From Planctomycetota bacterium (GTDB lineage Bacteria > Planctomycetota > UBA1135 > GCA-002748355), in contig JALUUL010000040.1 of assembly GCA_027021385.1 (NCBI GenBank), positions 1 through 43,779 on the forward strand: a stretch of 43,779 nt of DNA, written 5' to 3'. Shown one piece after another: positions 6,902 to 15,013 of the stretch. The notes below the pieces were generated by a model. That model did not search any database. It was not told the DNA's origin and worked only from the letters and a program-made list of their open reading frames with translations. The position numbers and the translations under genes were made by a program. Numbering within the stretch: position 1 is the stretch's first letter; every line of letters starts with the position of its first letter.

Positions 6902-8104
6902 ATGAGCCCCAAACCCCGTTCGACGAGCCTCCGCCGCGACCTCAGGGCCCTCGCCGTCCTCTCCTTCTTCACCTACCCCTTCGCGATCGTCCCCCTCTAC
7001 TACTTCCTCCTTCGCGAACGGGGTCTCGACCGTCACGAGTTCGCCCTGTGCCAGTCGTTCTACTACCTTTCGATGGTCGTCCTCGAACTGCCGACCGGAT
7101 GGCTCGCAGACCGTTTCGGCCGCCGTCTCCCCCTCGTCCTCGGCCCCCTCCTCCTGGCGCTCGGCTTCCTCCGGATGTGGAGGGCCGAGACCTTCGAGGC
7201 CTTCCTGCTCGCCGCGGGGCTCCAGGCGGCGGGACACGCCCTCCTCTCCGGCCCTCCCTCCGCCCTCCTCTTCGAGACCCTCCTCGCCGAGGGCCGGGAG
7301 CAGGACTACCTGCGCCAGGAATCCCGGATGTCGACCTTCCGGACGAGCGGCACGGCCCTGGCCTTCCTGGCCGGGGGCTTCACGGGGGAAGCCCTGGGTC
7401 TGCCCGCCGTCGCCCTCCTCACCGCCTTCCTCTGCCTCTTCGCGGCCCTCGCCGCCCTCTTCCTCGAGGAACCCGATCGCCCCCCCTCCGGGCCCCCACG
7501 ACAGGGGAAGCTCGAGCCCCAGCTCTCGACCCGCCTCCGCGCGGTCTACCGGAAACCGGCGGTGCGCTGGATCCTCGCCTACTTCGTGCTCCTCTTCTTC
7601 CTGCTCCGCTTCGGATTCCACACCTATCAGCCCTGGCTCGAGGAGGCCAGGCACAGGGGCCCCCTCTTCATCGGCCTTCTCTACGCCTCCTTCGCCGTCG
7701 TGGCCCTCCCGTTCACCCGGCTCGCCCATCGTATCGGGCACCGCTTCGGAGAGCAGCGGACGCTCTTCCTCCTTCCTCCGATCCTTTCCCTCTGCTTCGT
7801 CGGGCTCGCGGCGGGCTCCTCCCTCCTCCTCGTCGTCTTCTTCTTTCTCCAGCAGATCCCATTCGGCCTGCACTGGCCCCTCGTCCATTCCTACGCGAAC
7901 CACCGCATCCCCTCCCGCGACCGGGCCCTCGTGCTCTCCTCCCTCTCCTTCGCGGGGCGCCTGGGTTTCGCGCTGGCCTTCCCCCTGATCCTGACCGAGG
8001 GCCGCCCGGTCTCCCTCGTCTTCCTCGAAACCGGGCTCGCGACCCTCCTCCTCGGGTTCCTCCTCGTCGCCTTCCCCGGCCGGGAGGAAGCACGACCCGA
8101 TTGA
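6902..8104 (+). CDS. major facilitator superfamily transporter
   Basis: A 400-residue inner-membrane protein with about 12 hydrophobic helices in two halves, separated by a charged loop near residues 195-220 (EEPDRPPSGPPRQGKLEPQ). The loop 2-3 MFS signature GWLADRFGRR is clear at about residues 68-77, and a weaker copy (RLAHRIGHRFGEQR) occurs in the second half. The substrate cannot be read. The ATG at 6902 is chosen because the protein begins with a short basic segment before the first helix, and the longer frame runs antisense through mobB. It is transcribed divergently from mobB. Confidence 0.85.
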   Translation: MSPKPRSTSLRRDLRALAVLSFFTYPFAIVPLYYFLLRERGLDRHEFALCQSFYYLSMVVLELPTGWLADRFGRRLPLVLGPLLLALGFLRMWRAETFEAFLLAAGLQAAGHALLSGPPSALLFETLLAEGREQDYLRQESRMSTFRTSGTALAFLAGGFTGEALGLPAVALLTAFLCLFAALAALFLEEPDRPPSGPPRQGKLEPQLSTRLRAVYRKPAVRWILAYFVLLFFLLRFGFHTYQPWLEEARHRGPLFIGLLYASFAVVALPFTRLAHRIGHRFGEQRTLFLLPPILSLCFVGLAAGSSLLLVVFFFLQQIPFGLHWPLVHSYANHRIPSRDRALVLSSLSFAGRLGFALAFPLILTEGRPVSLVFLETGLATLLLGFLLVAFPGREEARPD

Positions 8105-8221
8105 CCCCCAGGGAATCCGACGCCTCCTCCGGTGCTATCATCCCCGACCCATCCTCCCGACAGGCAGGGCGGAGGCCCCCCGGCCGATCCGGCCCTCCGC
8201 ACCCGGAATCCGCGAGGCACG

Positions 8222-10117
8222 ATGCGCATGATTCCCCCTCTCCTGATCTCCGCGATCCTCGCCTCCGGGCTCGGCGCGCAATCCCCGGGATCCCGCCCCT
8301 CCGAACTCCCCGAACCGGGAAAGCCCGGGGAACCCGCGAGGGCCCCGAGCCCCGGGCGCGTCCGGGATCTCGCGGGCGGGCCCTGGACCGGAGCCAACAT
8401 CCTCTGCGTCTCGCAGCTCTTCCCGGAACACCCCTCGATCCCCGCCTTCGAGGACAGGGTCGAGACGACGAGCGACCGCCGGGGGCGCTTCCGCGTGGAC
8501 CTCCTCGAGGGGCGCATCTATTCCGTCTACGCCTGGTCGAAGCAGGGCGCGGGTCGCGTGAGCGGAGTCCTCGCGAACCTCTCCGCGGGATCTTCGATCT
8601 CCTTGAAGGAAACGAAGCCTCCCCTCCCTCCGAAGGTCCGGATCCTCGGACTCGAGGAATGGAGGAAGGTCCACGGTCCCCTCCATTTCCGGGTCGCGGT
8701 GTTCCTCCCCCCCCGCCTCCTCCTCCCGATCGAGCTCGAAGAGGACGGAATCGCCCGGCTTCCCCCCCTTCCCCCGGAAGAGACCCGCCTCGAAATCCTG
8801 GATCGGAACCGGAATCCCCTCTTCAGCCGCTCCCTCGCCTTGCTCGTACCGCCGAAGGGCTCTCTCCCCACGATCAGACTTCCGGCCTTCGAGGATCTCC
8901 GGATCCTCGCACTCACCGACAAGGAGAAGAAGGCCGTTCCCGATGTGCGGATCCTCCACGTCGTCTCCAGGGTCCGGTTTCCGGAGGATTCGAGCGGGAG
9001 GAGCCCCTTCCATCTCATCCGGGAGGTCGGCCGAACGGACTCCAAGGGGCGATGCACGGTACGGATCCCCTGGCTGACCGGTCCGCACAAGTTCACGAAC
9101 CAGGATTTCCTCGTCGTCGCGAAGGGTTTCGCGATCGGCCAGGGCAAGACCTTCTCGTTCCTCTTCTCCCCGGGTTACCGCTTCCGGAGGCCTGCGAAGG
9201 GGCGCGAGGCGGAACTCAAGGTCTTCCTCCAACCTTCGGTCGAACTCTCGACCCGGGTGATCGACGAGCAAGGCGAACCCATCGCGAAGCGGACCTTCCA
9301 TATTCTCTGCAAGGGAAGCTTCCGAATGCAGAACAATTCCTATTCCGGCATCGAACTCCCGTGGATCCCGATCCGGAGCGACGAAGAGGGAAGGATCCGC
9401 TTCACCGCGCCGAGCATGGACAGCGAACTCGCCCTCCTCCTCCCCCCGGCCGAGAACTCCCGGACCCCCTTGAGGATTCGCTACCTGGATTTCCCAAAGA
9501 AGGCGGGAGGCACGATCCGCCTCGGGGACTCGACCCTCGAACCGCTGCGGCGGATCCGGATCCGGATCTCCGGACCGGAAGGCCTTCCCGTCCGAGGAGC
9601 GAAGATCCTGGTCTCCCGGCGGGAAGGAAAGGGCTCCTCCAAGGTCTGGAAACTCCCCTTCCCCCGCGCCTTCGTATCGGACCGCAAGGGAGTCGCCCGG
9701 CTGACCCTTCCATCCGGGAGCTTCGATCTCATCGCGTGGAAGAAGGGGAAAGGGTACCGGATCCTCCAGGAGGGCCTCGGCGACGCCGTGGAGGCCATGG
9801 ATCTGTCCCTGGAAGCCTTCAAGAGGTTCACCGGACGATGCCTCGGCCCCGACGGAAAGCCCCTCGCGGGAGTCCGCATCCGAATAACGGGCTGGGGCAT
9901 GTCCGGGAATCCCGACTATTCGAAGAAAGCGATCGAGATCGACCAAGGCCTTCTCGAGGGGAAATCCGGCGAGGACGGAGGCTTCGAACTCTTCTGGATC
10001 CCGATCAGGGGAACCCATTTCAGGCTCCGGTTCGAACCGCCCTCGAAGACGAAGGGCCGTCCCGTCGATTTCCGGATCGATCAGGATTCGATCCTCGACC
10101 AGGAGATCCGGCTCTGA
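8222..10117 (+). CDS. secreted protein with carboxypeptidase-regulatory-like beta-sandwich domains
   Basis: A 631-residue protein. It starts with a signal peptide (MRMIPPLLISAILASGLGAQ, likely cut after GLGA) and is followed by a Pro-rich linker. The body is beta-rich and shows several carboxypeptidase-regulatory/Ig-like elements of the form 'G..G.P..GA.I......SD..G...L..G.F.L.AWK'. Clear ones are near residues 440-525 (ISGPEGLPVRGAKILV, then SDRKGVARLTLPSGSFDL) and 535-630 (GPDGKPLAGVRIRITG). It is probably periplasmic or surface exposed. No catalytic domain is recognised. A GAGG Shine-Dalgarno 5 nt before the ATG supports this start. The following hydrolase gene begins 46 nt downstream. Confidence 0.7.
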   Translation: MRMIPPLLISAILASGLGAQSPGSRPSELPEPGKPGEPARAPSPGRVRDLAGGPWTGANILCVSQLFPEHPSIPAFEDRVETTSDRRGRFRVDLLEGRIYSVYAWSKQGAGRVSGVLANLSAGSSISLKETKPPLPPKVRILGLEEWRKVHGPLHFRVAVFLPPRLLLPIELEEDGIARLPPLPPEETRLEILDRNRNPLFSRSLALLVPPKGSLPTIRLPAFEDLRILALTDKEKKAVPDVRILHVVSRVRFPEDSSGRSPFHLIREVGRTDSKGRCTVRIPWLTGPHKFTNQDFLVVAKGFAIGQGKTFSFLFSPGYRFRRPAKGREAELKVFLQPSVELSTRVIDEQGEPIAKRTFHILCKGSFRMQNNSYSGIELPWIPIRSDEEGRIRFTAPSMDSELALLLPPAENSRTPLRIRYLDFPKKAGGTIRLGDSTLEPLRRIRIRISGPEGLPVRGAKILVSRREGKGSSKVWKLPFPRAFVSDRKGVARLTLPSGSFDLIAWKKGKGYRILQEGLGDAVEAMDLSLEAFKRFTGRCLGPDGKPLAGVRIRITGWGMSGNPDYSKKAIEIDQGLLEGKSGEDGGFELFWIPIRGTHFRLRFEPPSKTKGRPVDFRIDQDSILDQEIRL

Positions 10118-10152
10118 GGACCCGGCCTTCCGACCGAAGCGGAGCGGAGCAG

Positions 10153-10157
10153 AGGAG
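10153..10157 (+). promoter_or_regulatory. Shine-Dalgarno deciding a TTG start
   Basis: AGGAG ends 6 nt before the TTG at 10164. No ATG or GTG in this frame is better placed, so the hydrolase probably starts at this rare codon. Confidence 0.6.
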
Positions 10158-10163
10158 CTTCCC

Positions 10164-10994
10164 TTGAAGGCCCGCATCCATCGCGTCACCGGAGGGGGGA
10201 CTCCCCTCGCCTACGTCCCCGGAATCGACGGCAGCGGGGAACTCCTCCTGGGAACCGAGGGACGTCTCGGGACCGCGGGGTTCCGGCTCTGCCTTCTCCG
10301 CTACGAGGACGAGGACGCGCCCCTCGGAGAGGACCCCTACCGGGATCTCGCGGACTCCGTCCGCTCCTGTCTCGAGGAGGTCTTCGGCGAAGAGCACGCC
10401 CTCCTCCTCGCCGAGTCCTTCGGGGTCGGGGTCGCTCTCCGCACCGTCCTCGAACACCCCTCCGCCGTCTCGGGCCTCTGCCTCGTGAACGGATTCTGTC
10501 GTTTCGACAAGAGGCTGCGCCTCGCCCTCTCCCGCCTCGGCGCGCTCCTGGTTCCGAAGTTCCTCTTCCGTCCCCTGAGGAATCTCTGCGCTCCCTGGTC
10601 CCTGTTCGGGGCGTCCCCGCTCCCCTTCCTCCGGACCGGCAAGGGACCGGATCCCCGGACCCTGGATGCCTTCCGGAAGATTCCCGGAACCCCCTTCGAC
10701 CGCGGATACCGCAAACGGCTCGCGATGATTCGGGGATTGGATCTCCGCGCGCGGCTTCCGGAGATCCGCGTTCCGGTCCACATCTTCGCCTCCGATCGGG
10801 ATCGGATCGTCGATTCCCCGCGTTCGGGACGCATCATGGCAAAGGCCTTGCCGCGCGCCGTCATGACGATCCTGCAAGATCGCGGTCACCTCGTCCTTCC
10901 CCTCGAGAACGAGGACTGGCCCCGGCGCCTGCGGCGGCTCGCGGACGAGTCCCTATGCTCCGGGCCTCCCCCCGATCCACGGACATCGAGATGA
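10164..10994 (+). CDS. alpha/beta hydrolase
   Basis: A 276-residue cytoplasmic alpha/beta-hydrolase. The oxyanion region is YVPGIDGSGELL (residues 18-29), the nucleophile elbow is LLLAESFGVGVAL with Ser85, the acid is in IFASDRDRIVD and the catalytic His in DRGHLVLPLE. A lid-like insert lies between, rich in aromatics (SRLGALLVPKFLFRPLRNL). The start is a TTG preceded by AGGAG at 6 nt. The stop overlaps the ATG of the next membrane-protein gene (ATGA), so the two are translationally coupled. Esterase or lipase-like activity is likely; the substrate is unknown. Confidence 0.8.
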   Translation: MKARIHRVTGGGTPLAYVPGIDGSGELLLGTEGRLGTAGFRLCLLRYEDEDAPLGEDPYRDLADSVRSCLEEVFGEEHALLLAESFGVGVALRTVLEHPSAVSGLCLVNGFCRFDKRLRLALSRLGALLVPKFLFRPLRNLCAPWSLFGASPLPFLRTGKGPDPRTLDAFRKIPGTPFDRGYRKRLAMIRGLDLRARLPEIRVPVHIFASDRDRIVDSPRSGRIMAKALPRAVMTILQDRGHLVLPLENEDWPRRLRRLADESLCSGPPPDPRTSR

Positions 10995-11440
10995 ACGACG
11001 CGCACCTTCACCTGATCACGAACCACATCCCGGTCCTCGGCCTCCCCTTCGCCCTGGCGCTGCTCCTGTGGGGGCTCTTCCGCCGACAGAAGGAGGTTCG
11101 GAGCGCGGCCTTCCTCGGCTTCTTCCTCGTCGCCCTCGCCTCGTTCCCCGCCTTCCTCTCCGGGCACGAGGCGGAAGAGGTCGTCGAGCACATGGCCGGG
11201 GTCCGGGAGGGCCTCATCGAAGACCACGAGGAGGCGGCCGAGATCGCCTTCTACGTGACCGAGGCCCTCGGGCTCTTCGCCCTCCTCTGCCTCTTCCTCG
11301 GACGCGGAGGTCGGGAGATCCGCGGGGGAATCCTCGCGGCCTTCCTCCTTCTCGCGGTCGCCTCCTCCGGCCTCATGGCCCGGACGGCCTTCCTCGGGGG
11401 ACCGATCCATCATTCCGAGATCGAAGGCGGAAGGGATTAG
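10991..11440 (+). CDS. small DUF2231-like four-helix membrane protein
   Basis: A 149-residue protein with four hydrophobic helices. Conserved-looking His residues stand at helix ends: HLHLITNHIPVLG at the N-terminus, SGHEAEEVVEHM, EDHEEAAE and IHHSE at the C-terminus. This arrangement recalls DUF2231-type proteins, which can be haem- or metal-linked inner-membrane proteins. It is translationally coupled to the hydrolase by ATGA. The haem or metal role is inference from the His pattern. Family assignment is by eye only. Confidence 0.65.
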   Translation: MNDAHLHLITNHIPVLGLPFALALLLWGLFRRQKEVRSAAFLGFFLVALASFPAFLSGHEAEEVVEHMAGVREGLIEDHEEAAEIAFYVTEALGLFALLCLFLGRGGREIRGGILAAFLLLAVASSGLMARTAFLGGPIHHSEIEGGRD

Positions 11441-11507
11441 AGGGAAGAACTCCCCATCCCCGCAAGCCCCGTCAAGCCGGATCGGGGCCGGGACCGATAC
11501 GGAGGAC

Positions 11508-12767
11508 ATGGACCCCTCCGTCTTCCCCCTCCCGACCGCGGCGGCCCACCAATGGGTCGTGTATCTAACGGCCCGCTGCAACTTCTCCTGCGACTACTGC
11601 ATCCAGAAGGGACGCATCGTCCCCGGCGCGAAGCGCAAACCCTGGGGCCGTTACGAGGAACTCCCGGGGAGCCGCTGGGTCGAGGCCCTCAACGCGATCC
11701 CGGTCCGCCCCGAACACACGCTGATCCTGACCGGCGGCGAGCCGACGATCCACCGGGACTTCTATGAGATCGCGACCGGACTCCGCGGCTACAGGATCGA
11801 CCTGACCTCGAACCTCTCCTTCGACGTCGACCGCTTCATCGAGACCCTGAAGAGCGAGGGGACCGTCCTTCACTCGAGCTTCCACACCTACCACCCGAAA
11901 TTCATGGAGCCCGAGGATTTCGTCGACCGAGCCCGGAGGATCCGGGATTCGGGGGTCATCGCGAACCCGGTCTTCTCCCTCTTGGACCTCGACGCCTTCC
12001 CGCACTTCCGGGACGAGGAGCACGACGCGAACCTCCGCCGCTTCCACGAGATCGCGGGCCGGCGGGGACTCCGCTACCAGCGCAACGAGTTCCGGGGGAA
12101 CCACATGGGGGAACCCTTCGCCCACGACCGCAAGCGACCGATGAAGTGCACGAGCGGCTGGGTCAACTTCGCTCCCGACGGGGAGATCTACAACTGTCAG
12201 TACCATCTCGAGATCCGGAAGAACGCCTTCGGCAACGTGACCGCCCTCGAAGAATGCCGGCCGCTCCCCGTCTTCGGGACCTTCTTCCCCTGCGGGGACT
12301 ACGGCTTCTGCGACCCATGCCACGAGAACAGCGGCCGCGGCGCTTACATGGACGAGGAGGGCGGGATCTTCCGGCGGACCGGCGACGATTCGCGGATCTA
12401 CCTCCGATGGATGGACCCGAACGAGGTCCTGGAGGTTGCCCGCCGCCATCTCGACGAGGGGAGGCTCGAAGAGGCCGAACATGCCTTCCTGGCCGTGATC
12501 GAGGAGGGCGGGGAGGACAGGACCCCGCCCGAGGTCTGGGCGGACCTCGGGCTCACGCTCTGGGCGGCCGGAGAGCGGGAGCGGGCCCTCGGGTCGGTCC
12601 TGCAGGCGATCGAACTCGGGAGCCGGGACGAACGGACGCTGGCCGCGGCCGTGGAGCTCGGCCGCGAGGTCGGCGAACGCGAGCGGGTGCGGAACGTGCT
12701 CTGCCGCTTCCTGCCGGCCTCGAGGATCCTCGCGATCGAAGAAGCCGTCGCCTCCGCCTTCGTCTGA
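11508..12767 (+). CDS. radical SAM protein with SPASM-like Cys-rich region and C-terminal TPR segment
   Basis: A 419-residue cytoplasmic protein. The radical SAM 4Fe-4S triad is at Cys24, Cys28 and Cys31 (CNFSCDYC), followed by the SAM-binding GGEPT motif (LILTGGEPTIH). After the barrel a second Cys-rich region (KCTSGW, YNCQYH, EECRP, FPCGDYGFCDPC) looks like a SPASM/twitch auxiliary-cluster domain. Residues about 305-415 are helical and TPR-like (EVLEVARRHLDEGRLEEAEHAF). A GGAGG lies just before the ATG. It precedes a GT9 glycosyltransferase by 10 nt, suggesting a role in an envelope glycan or in peptide modification. The substrate is unknown. Confidence 0.8.
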   Translation: MDPSVFPLPTAAAHQWVVYLTARCNFSCDYCIQKGRIVPGAKRKPWGRYEELPGSRWVEALNAIPVRPEHTLILTGGEPTIHRDFYEIATGLRGYRIDLTSNLSFDVDRFIETLKSEGTVLHSSFHTYHPKFMEPEDFVDRARRIRDSGVIANPVFSLLDLDAFPHFRDEEHDANLRRFHEIAGRRGLRYQRNEFRGNHMGEPFAHDRKRPMKCTSGWVNFAPDGEIYNCQYHLEIRKNAFGNVTALEECRPLPVFGTFFPCGDYGFCDPCHENSGRGAYMDEEGGIFRRTGDDSRIYLRWMDPNEVLEVARRHLDEGRLEEAEHAFLAVIEEGGEDRTPPEVWADLGLTLWAAGERERALGSVLQAIELGSRDERTLAAAVELGREVGERERVRNVLCRFLPASRILAIEEAVASAFV

Positions 12768-12777
12768 GGGATCGTCG

Positions 12778-13680
12778 ATGTCCGCCCCAAAGAGGATCCG
12801 GATCGACTATCTCGGAAACTGGGGGATCGGGGATCTCCTCTGCTCCGAGCCCCTCGTGCGCGGTCTCCATGAGCACGAACACGGAGCTTGCGAGATCCGC
12901 TGGACCGGGAACCCGGGAAACGCCGCCTACGCCCCCGAGTTCGCGGGCCCGGCGGGCCCCGACTTCGAGCCGGACGAGGTCGTCGAGGTCCGCCTCTTCA
13001 CCCATATGCGACTCGAGGAGTACGCGAGGCTCGAGGCCATGCCCTCCCTCGTCGCGCACATGTGCAGCTACGGGGGCGTGCGTCCCCGTGACATGGCCCC
13101 GCGCCTGAACCTCGGCGAGGAGGAACGCTGGTTCCTCCGCGAACTCGGGCTCGACCGCCTTCCGGGCCCCAGGGTCGCGATCTGTGCCGACGGATCCGAC
13201 CCGTTCCGCGCCTGGCCAGTCGAACATTTCCGCCGTCTGGCTCTCCACTTGAAGGAGCGCCTGGGCGCGACCGTCCTCGAAGTCGGGGTCCGTGAACGCC
13301 TGGACGTCGGCATCGACTTCGTCGGGGTCATGCCGATCCGGGGAACGGCGGCGGTCCTCAGCGCCTGCGATCTCTTCATCGGGAACAACTCGGGCCTCCT
13401 GCACTACGCGCAGGCCGCGGGGCTCCCGGTCCTGGGCTTCTTCAGCGTCGCCACGCCGCAACGCTTCATCCACGAAGGGGCCAGGGTCGTCCCGGTGGAA
13501 CTCGAGGAACTCGACTGCCTCCACTGCATGACCCGGGACTTCGCTGGAAGGAACCGCCGCGGATGCACGGCTCCCCTTGAGGCCGCCTGCATGCGCCTCC
13601 TCCCCTACGAGCGGGGTCTCGAGGCGCTCGAGGGGCTGTTCGAGGAGGTCCTAAGGGGCCTCGTCCCCGCGGGGTCCTGA
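12778..13680 (+). CDS. glycosyltransferase family 9 (heptosyltransferase-like)
   Basis: A 300-residue GT-B protein. The GT9 hallmarks are an N-terminal strand with NWGIGDLLCSEPLVRGL, the donor-binding C-domain entry VAICADGSDPFRAWPVEHF, and FIGNNSGLLHYAQAAGLPVLGFF near residues 195-220, the counterpart of the heptosyltransferase GNDSG.MH.A motif. The final part is Cys-rich (LDCLHCMTRDFAGRNRRGC), as in some GT9 relatives. GT9 enzymes transfer ADP-heptose or similar donors to LPS-like acceptors. It lies 10 nt after the radical SAM gene on the same strand and ends 13 nt before a convergent gene. Donor identity is not determined. Confidence 0.8.
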   Translation: MSAPKRIRIDYLGNWGIGDLLCSEPLVRGLHEHEHGACEIRWTGNPGNAAYAPEFAGPAGPDFEPDEVVEVRLFTHMRLEEYARLEAMPSLVAHMCSYGGVRPRDMAPRLNLGEEERWFLRELGLDRLPGPRVAICADGSDPFRAWPVEHFRRLALHLKERLGATVLEVGVRERLDVGIDFVGVMPIRGTAAVLSACDLFIGNNSGLLHYAQAAGLPVLGFFSVATPQRFIHEGARVVPVELEELDCLHCMTRDFAGRNRRGCTAPLEAACMRLLPYERGLEALEGLFEEVLRGLVPAGS

Positions 13681-13693
13681 AGACCGCTCCGCC

Positions 13694-15013
13694 TCAGACC
13701 CGTTCCAAGGCCGCCCGGAAGGCCCCTCTCTCCTCGGGTTCCGCGGGCCTCCAGCGACCCTGCCGGACCCGATCCCGGACGGATTTCGGGGTCATGACGA
13801 CCGTCGTCACGTGCCGCGCGTCGGGGGAGAAGACATGGATCCGTCCTTTCTTCCCGATGACGACGACGGTCCCCTCGCCGGGATCGATGAGGAGGTGATG
13901 ATCCCGGGCGCTCTTCGCCTCGGGGAAAGCGAGCTGGGTCGGGCGCGCACCTTCCTCCTCCCGTTTCCGCGCGTGTCCAGTCTTCCGCTCGCGGTTGCGC
14001 GCGTCGTGGGAAAGGCGCCGCGCGAAGGCCCTGAGTTCGACCATGACCGGCTCGGCGGGGTCCGCCTCCTCCCCGGCCTCTCTCCTTCCCGCAACCTGCT
14101 TCGCGACGAGGGCGAGCTTCTGCTGCAAGCCCCGAACGATTCTTGGGATCGCCGGATCCGGAAGGTCGCTCAGGTCGATCGCGCAGACGGGCTGCACGAG
14201 GAGACGGGGGACGCCGTCCTCTCCCTTCCGCTCGAGGACCTGGATCGTGAGGGCGACGCGTTTCCCCTCTTCCGCCGAGGCGAAGAGCCCCACCATCGCC
14301 TGGGCGACGAGGCGATAGGGAACCGCATCCGGGTCGAAGGCCGGTTTGACCCCCTCGCAGATGTCCTCTCCGCGCTCGATGAAGTGGACGACGCCCTCCT
14401 TCCCGGCGAGGAGTTCCTCCACGGACTCGTGCTTCCTCTCGATCGCCAGGGTGACGAGGTCCGCGTACCGCGGCCTCCCCTCCAGGCCGTAGCCCACGAG
14501 GACCTGTCTCGGATCCTCGGGCCTCGAGGACGGATGGTCGAAGCTCTCCGAACTGAAGCACCAGGCGCGGCCGGGAACGAGGAGTCCCTGCTCGAGCACG
14601 TCCTTTTCGAGGAGGGCGCGCCATTCCTCGGTCAGCATCCTGGAAAGGGCCTCGAGGTTTCCGCCCTCGAGGGGCAGGTGCAGACGCAGATCTACGGCCT
14701 TGCTCTCCTCCCCTCCGTCGAGCCGTCTCCAGCCCGTTCGTTCACGCAGGTCGAGCCAGGCCTCCCGGAGATTCCGCAGAGCCTCCAGAACGCACTTCCT
14801 CGGATCGACCGTCCGGCGGGCCCGGTCCTCGGCTCTCTTCTTCGGACGGCGCTTCTTCCGCTTCGGACGCTCCAGAGGGTCCGGGCGGTCCGCCCCCTCC
14901 TTTTCCGGAGGGGTTTCCAGCCCCTCCGCGCCCCCCTCTTCGGACGGGCGCGCCGCGTTCGGGACCGCGTCCGCATCCGTTCCACCGGCGACGTCCTTCG
15001 TTTCCTCGCTCAT
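13694..15013 (-). CDS. unrecognised 439-aa protein coupled to the UbiD-like decarboxylase
   Basis: I do not recognise this family. The N-terminal 60 residues are acidic and low complexity (EETKDVAGGTDADAV, EEGGAEGLETPPEKEG), followed by a strongly basic block (PKRKKRRPKKRAEDRARR). A mixed alpha/beta body begins at about residue 70 (DPRKCVLEALRNLREAWLDL). A segment reading ARDHHLLIDPGEGTVVVIGKKG and HVTTVVMTPKSVRDRVRQG closes the protein. There is no signal peptide and no membrane helix. The ATG overlaps the stop of the decarboxylase gene (ATGA), indicating co-expression. The charge pattern would suit nucleic-acid or ribosome association, but this is speculation. Confidence 0.6.
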   Translation of the reverse strand: MSEETKDVAGGTDADAVPNAARPSEEGGAEGLETPPEKEGADRPDPLERPKRKKRRPKKRAEDRARRTVDPRKCVLEALRNLREAWLDLRERTGWRRLDGGEESKAVDLRLHLPLEGGNLEALSRMLTEEWRALLEKDVLEQGLLVPGRAWCFSSESFDHPSSRPEDPRQVLVGYGLEGRPRYADLVTLAIERKHESVEELLAGKEGVVHFIERGEDICEGVKPAFDPDAVPYRLVAQAMVGLFASAEEGKRVALTIQVLERKGEDGVPRLLVQPVCAIDLSDLPDPAIPRIVRGLQQKLALVAKQVAGRREAGEEADPAEPVMVELRAFARRLSHDARNRERKTGHARKREEEGARPTQLAFPEAKSARDHHLLIDPGEGTVVVIGKKGRIHVFSPDARHVTTVVMTPKSVRDRVRQGRWRPAEPEERGAFRAALERV

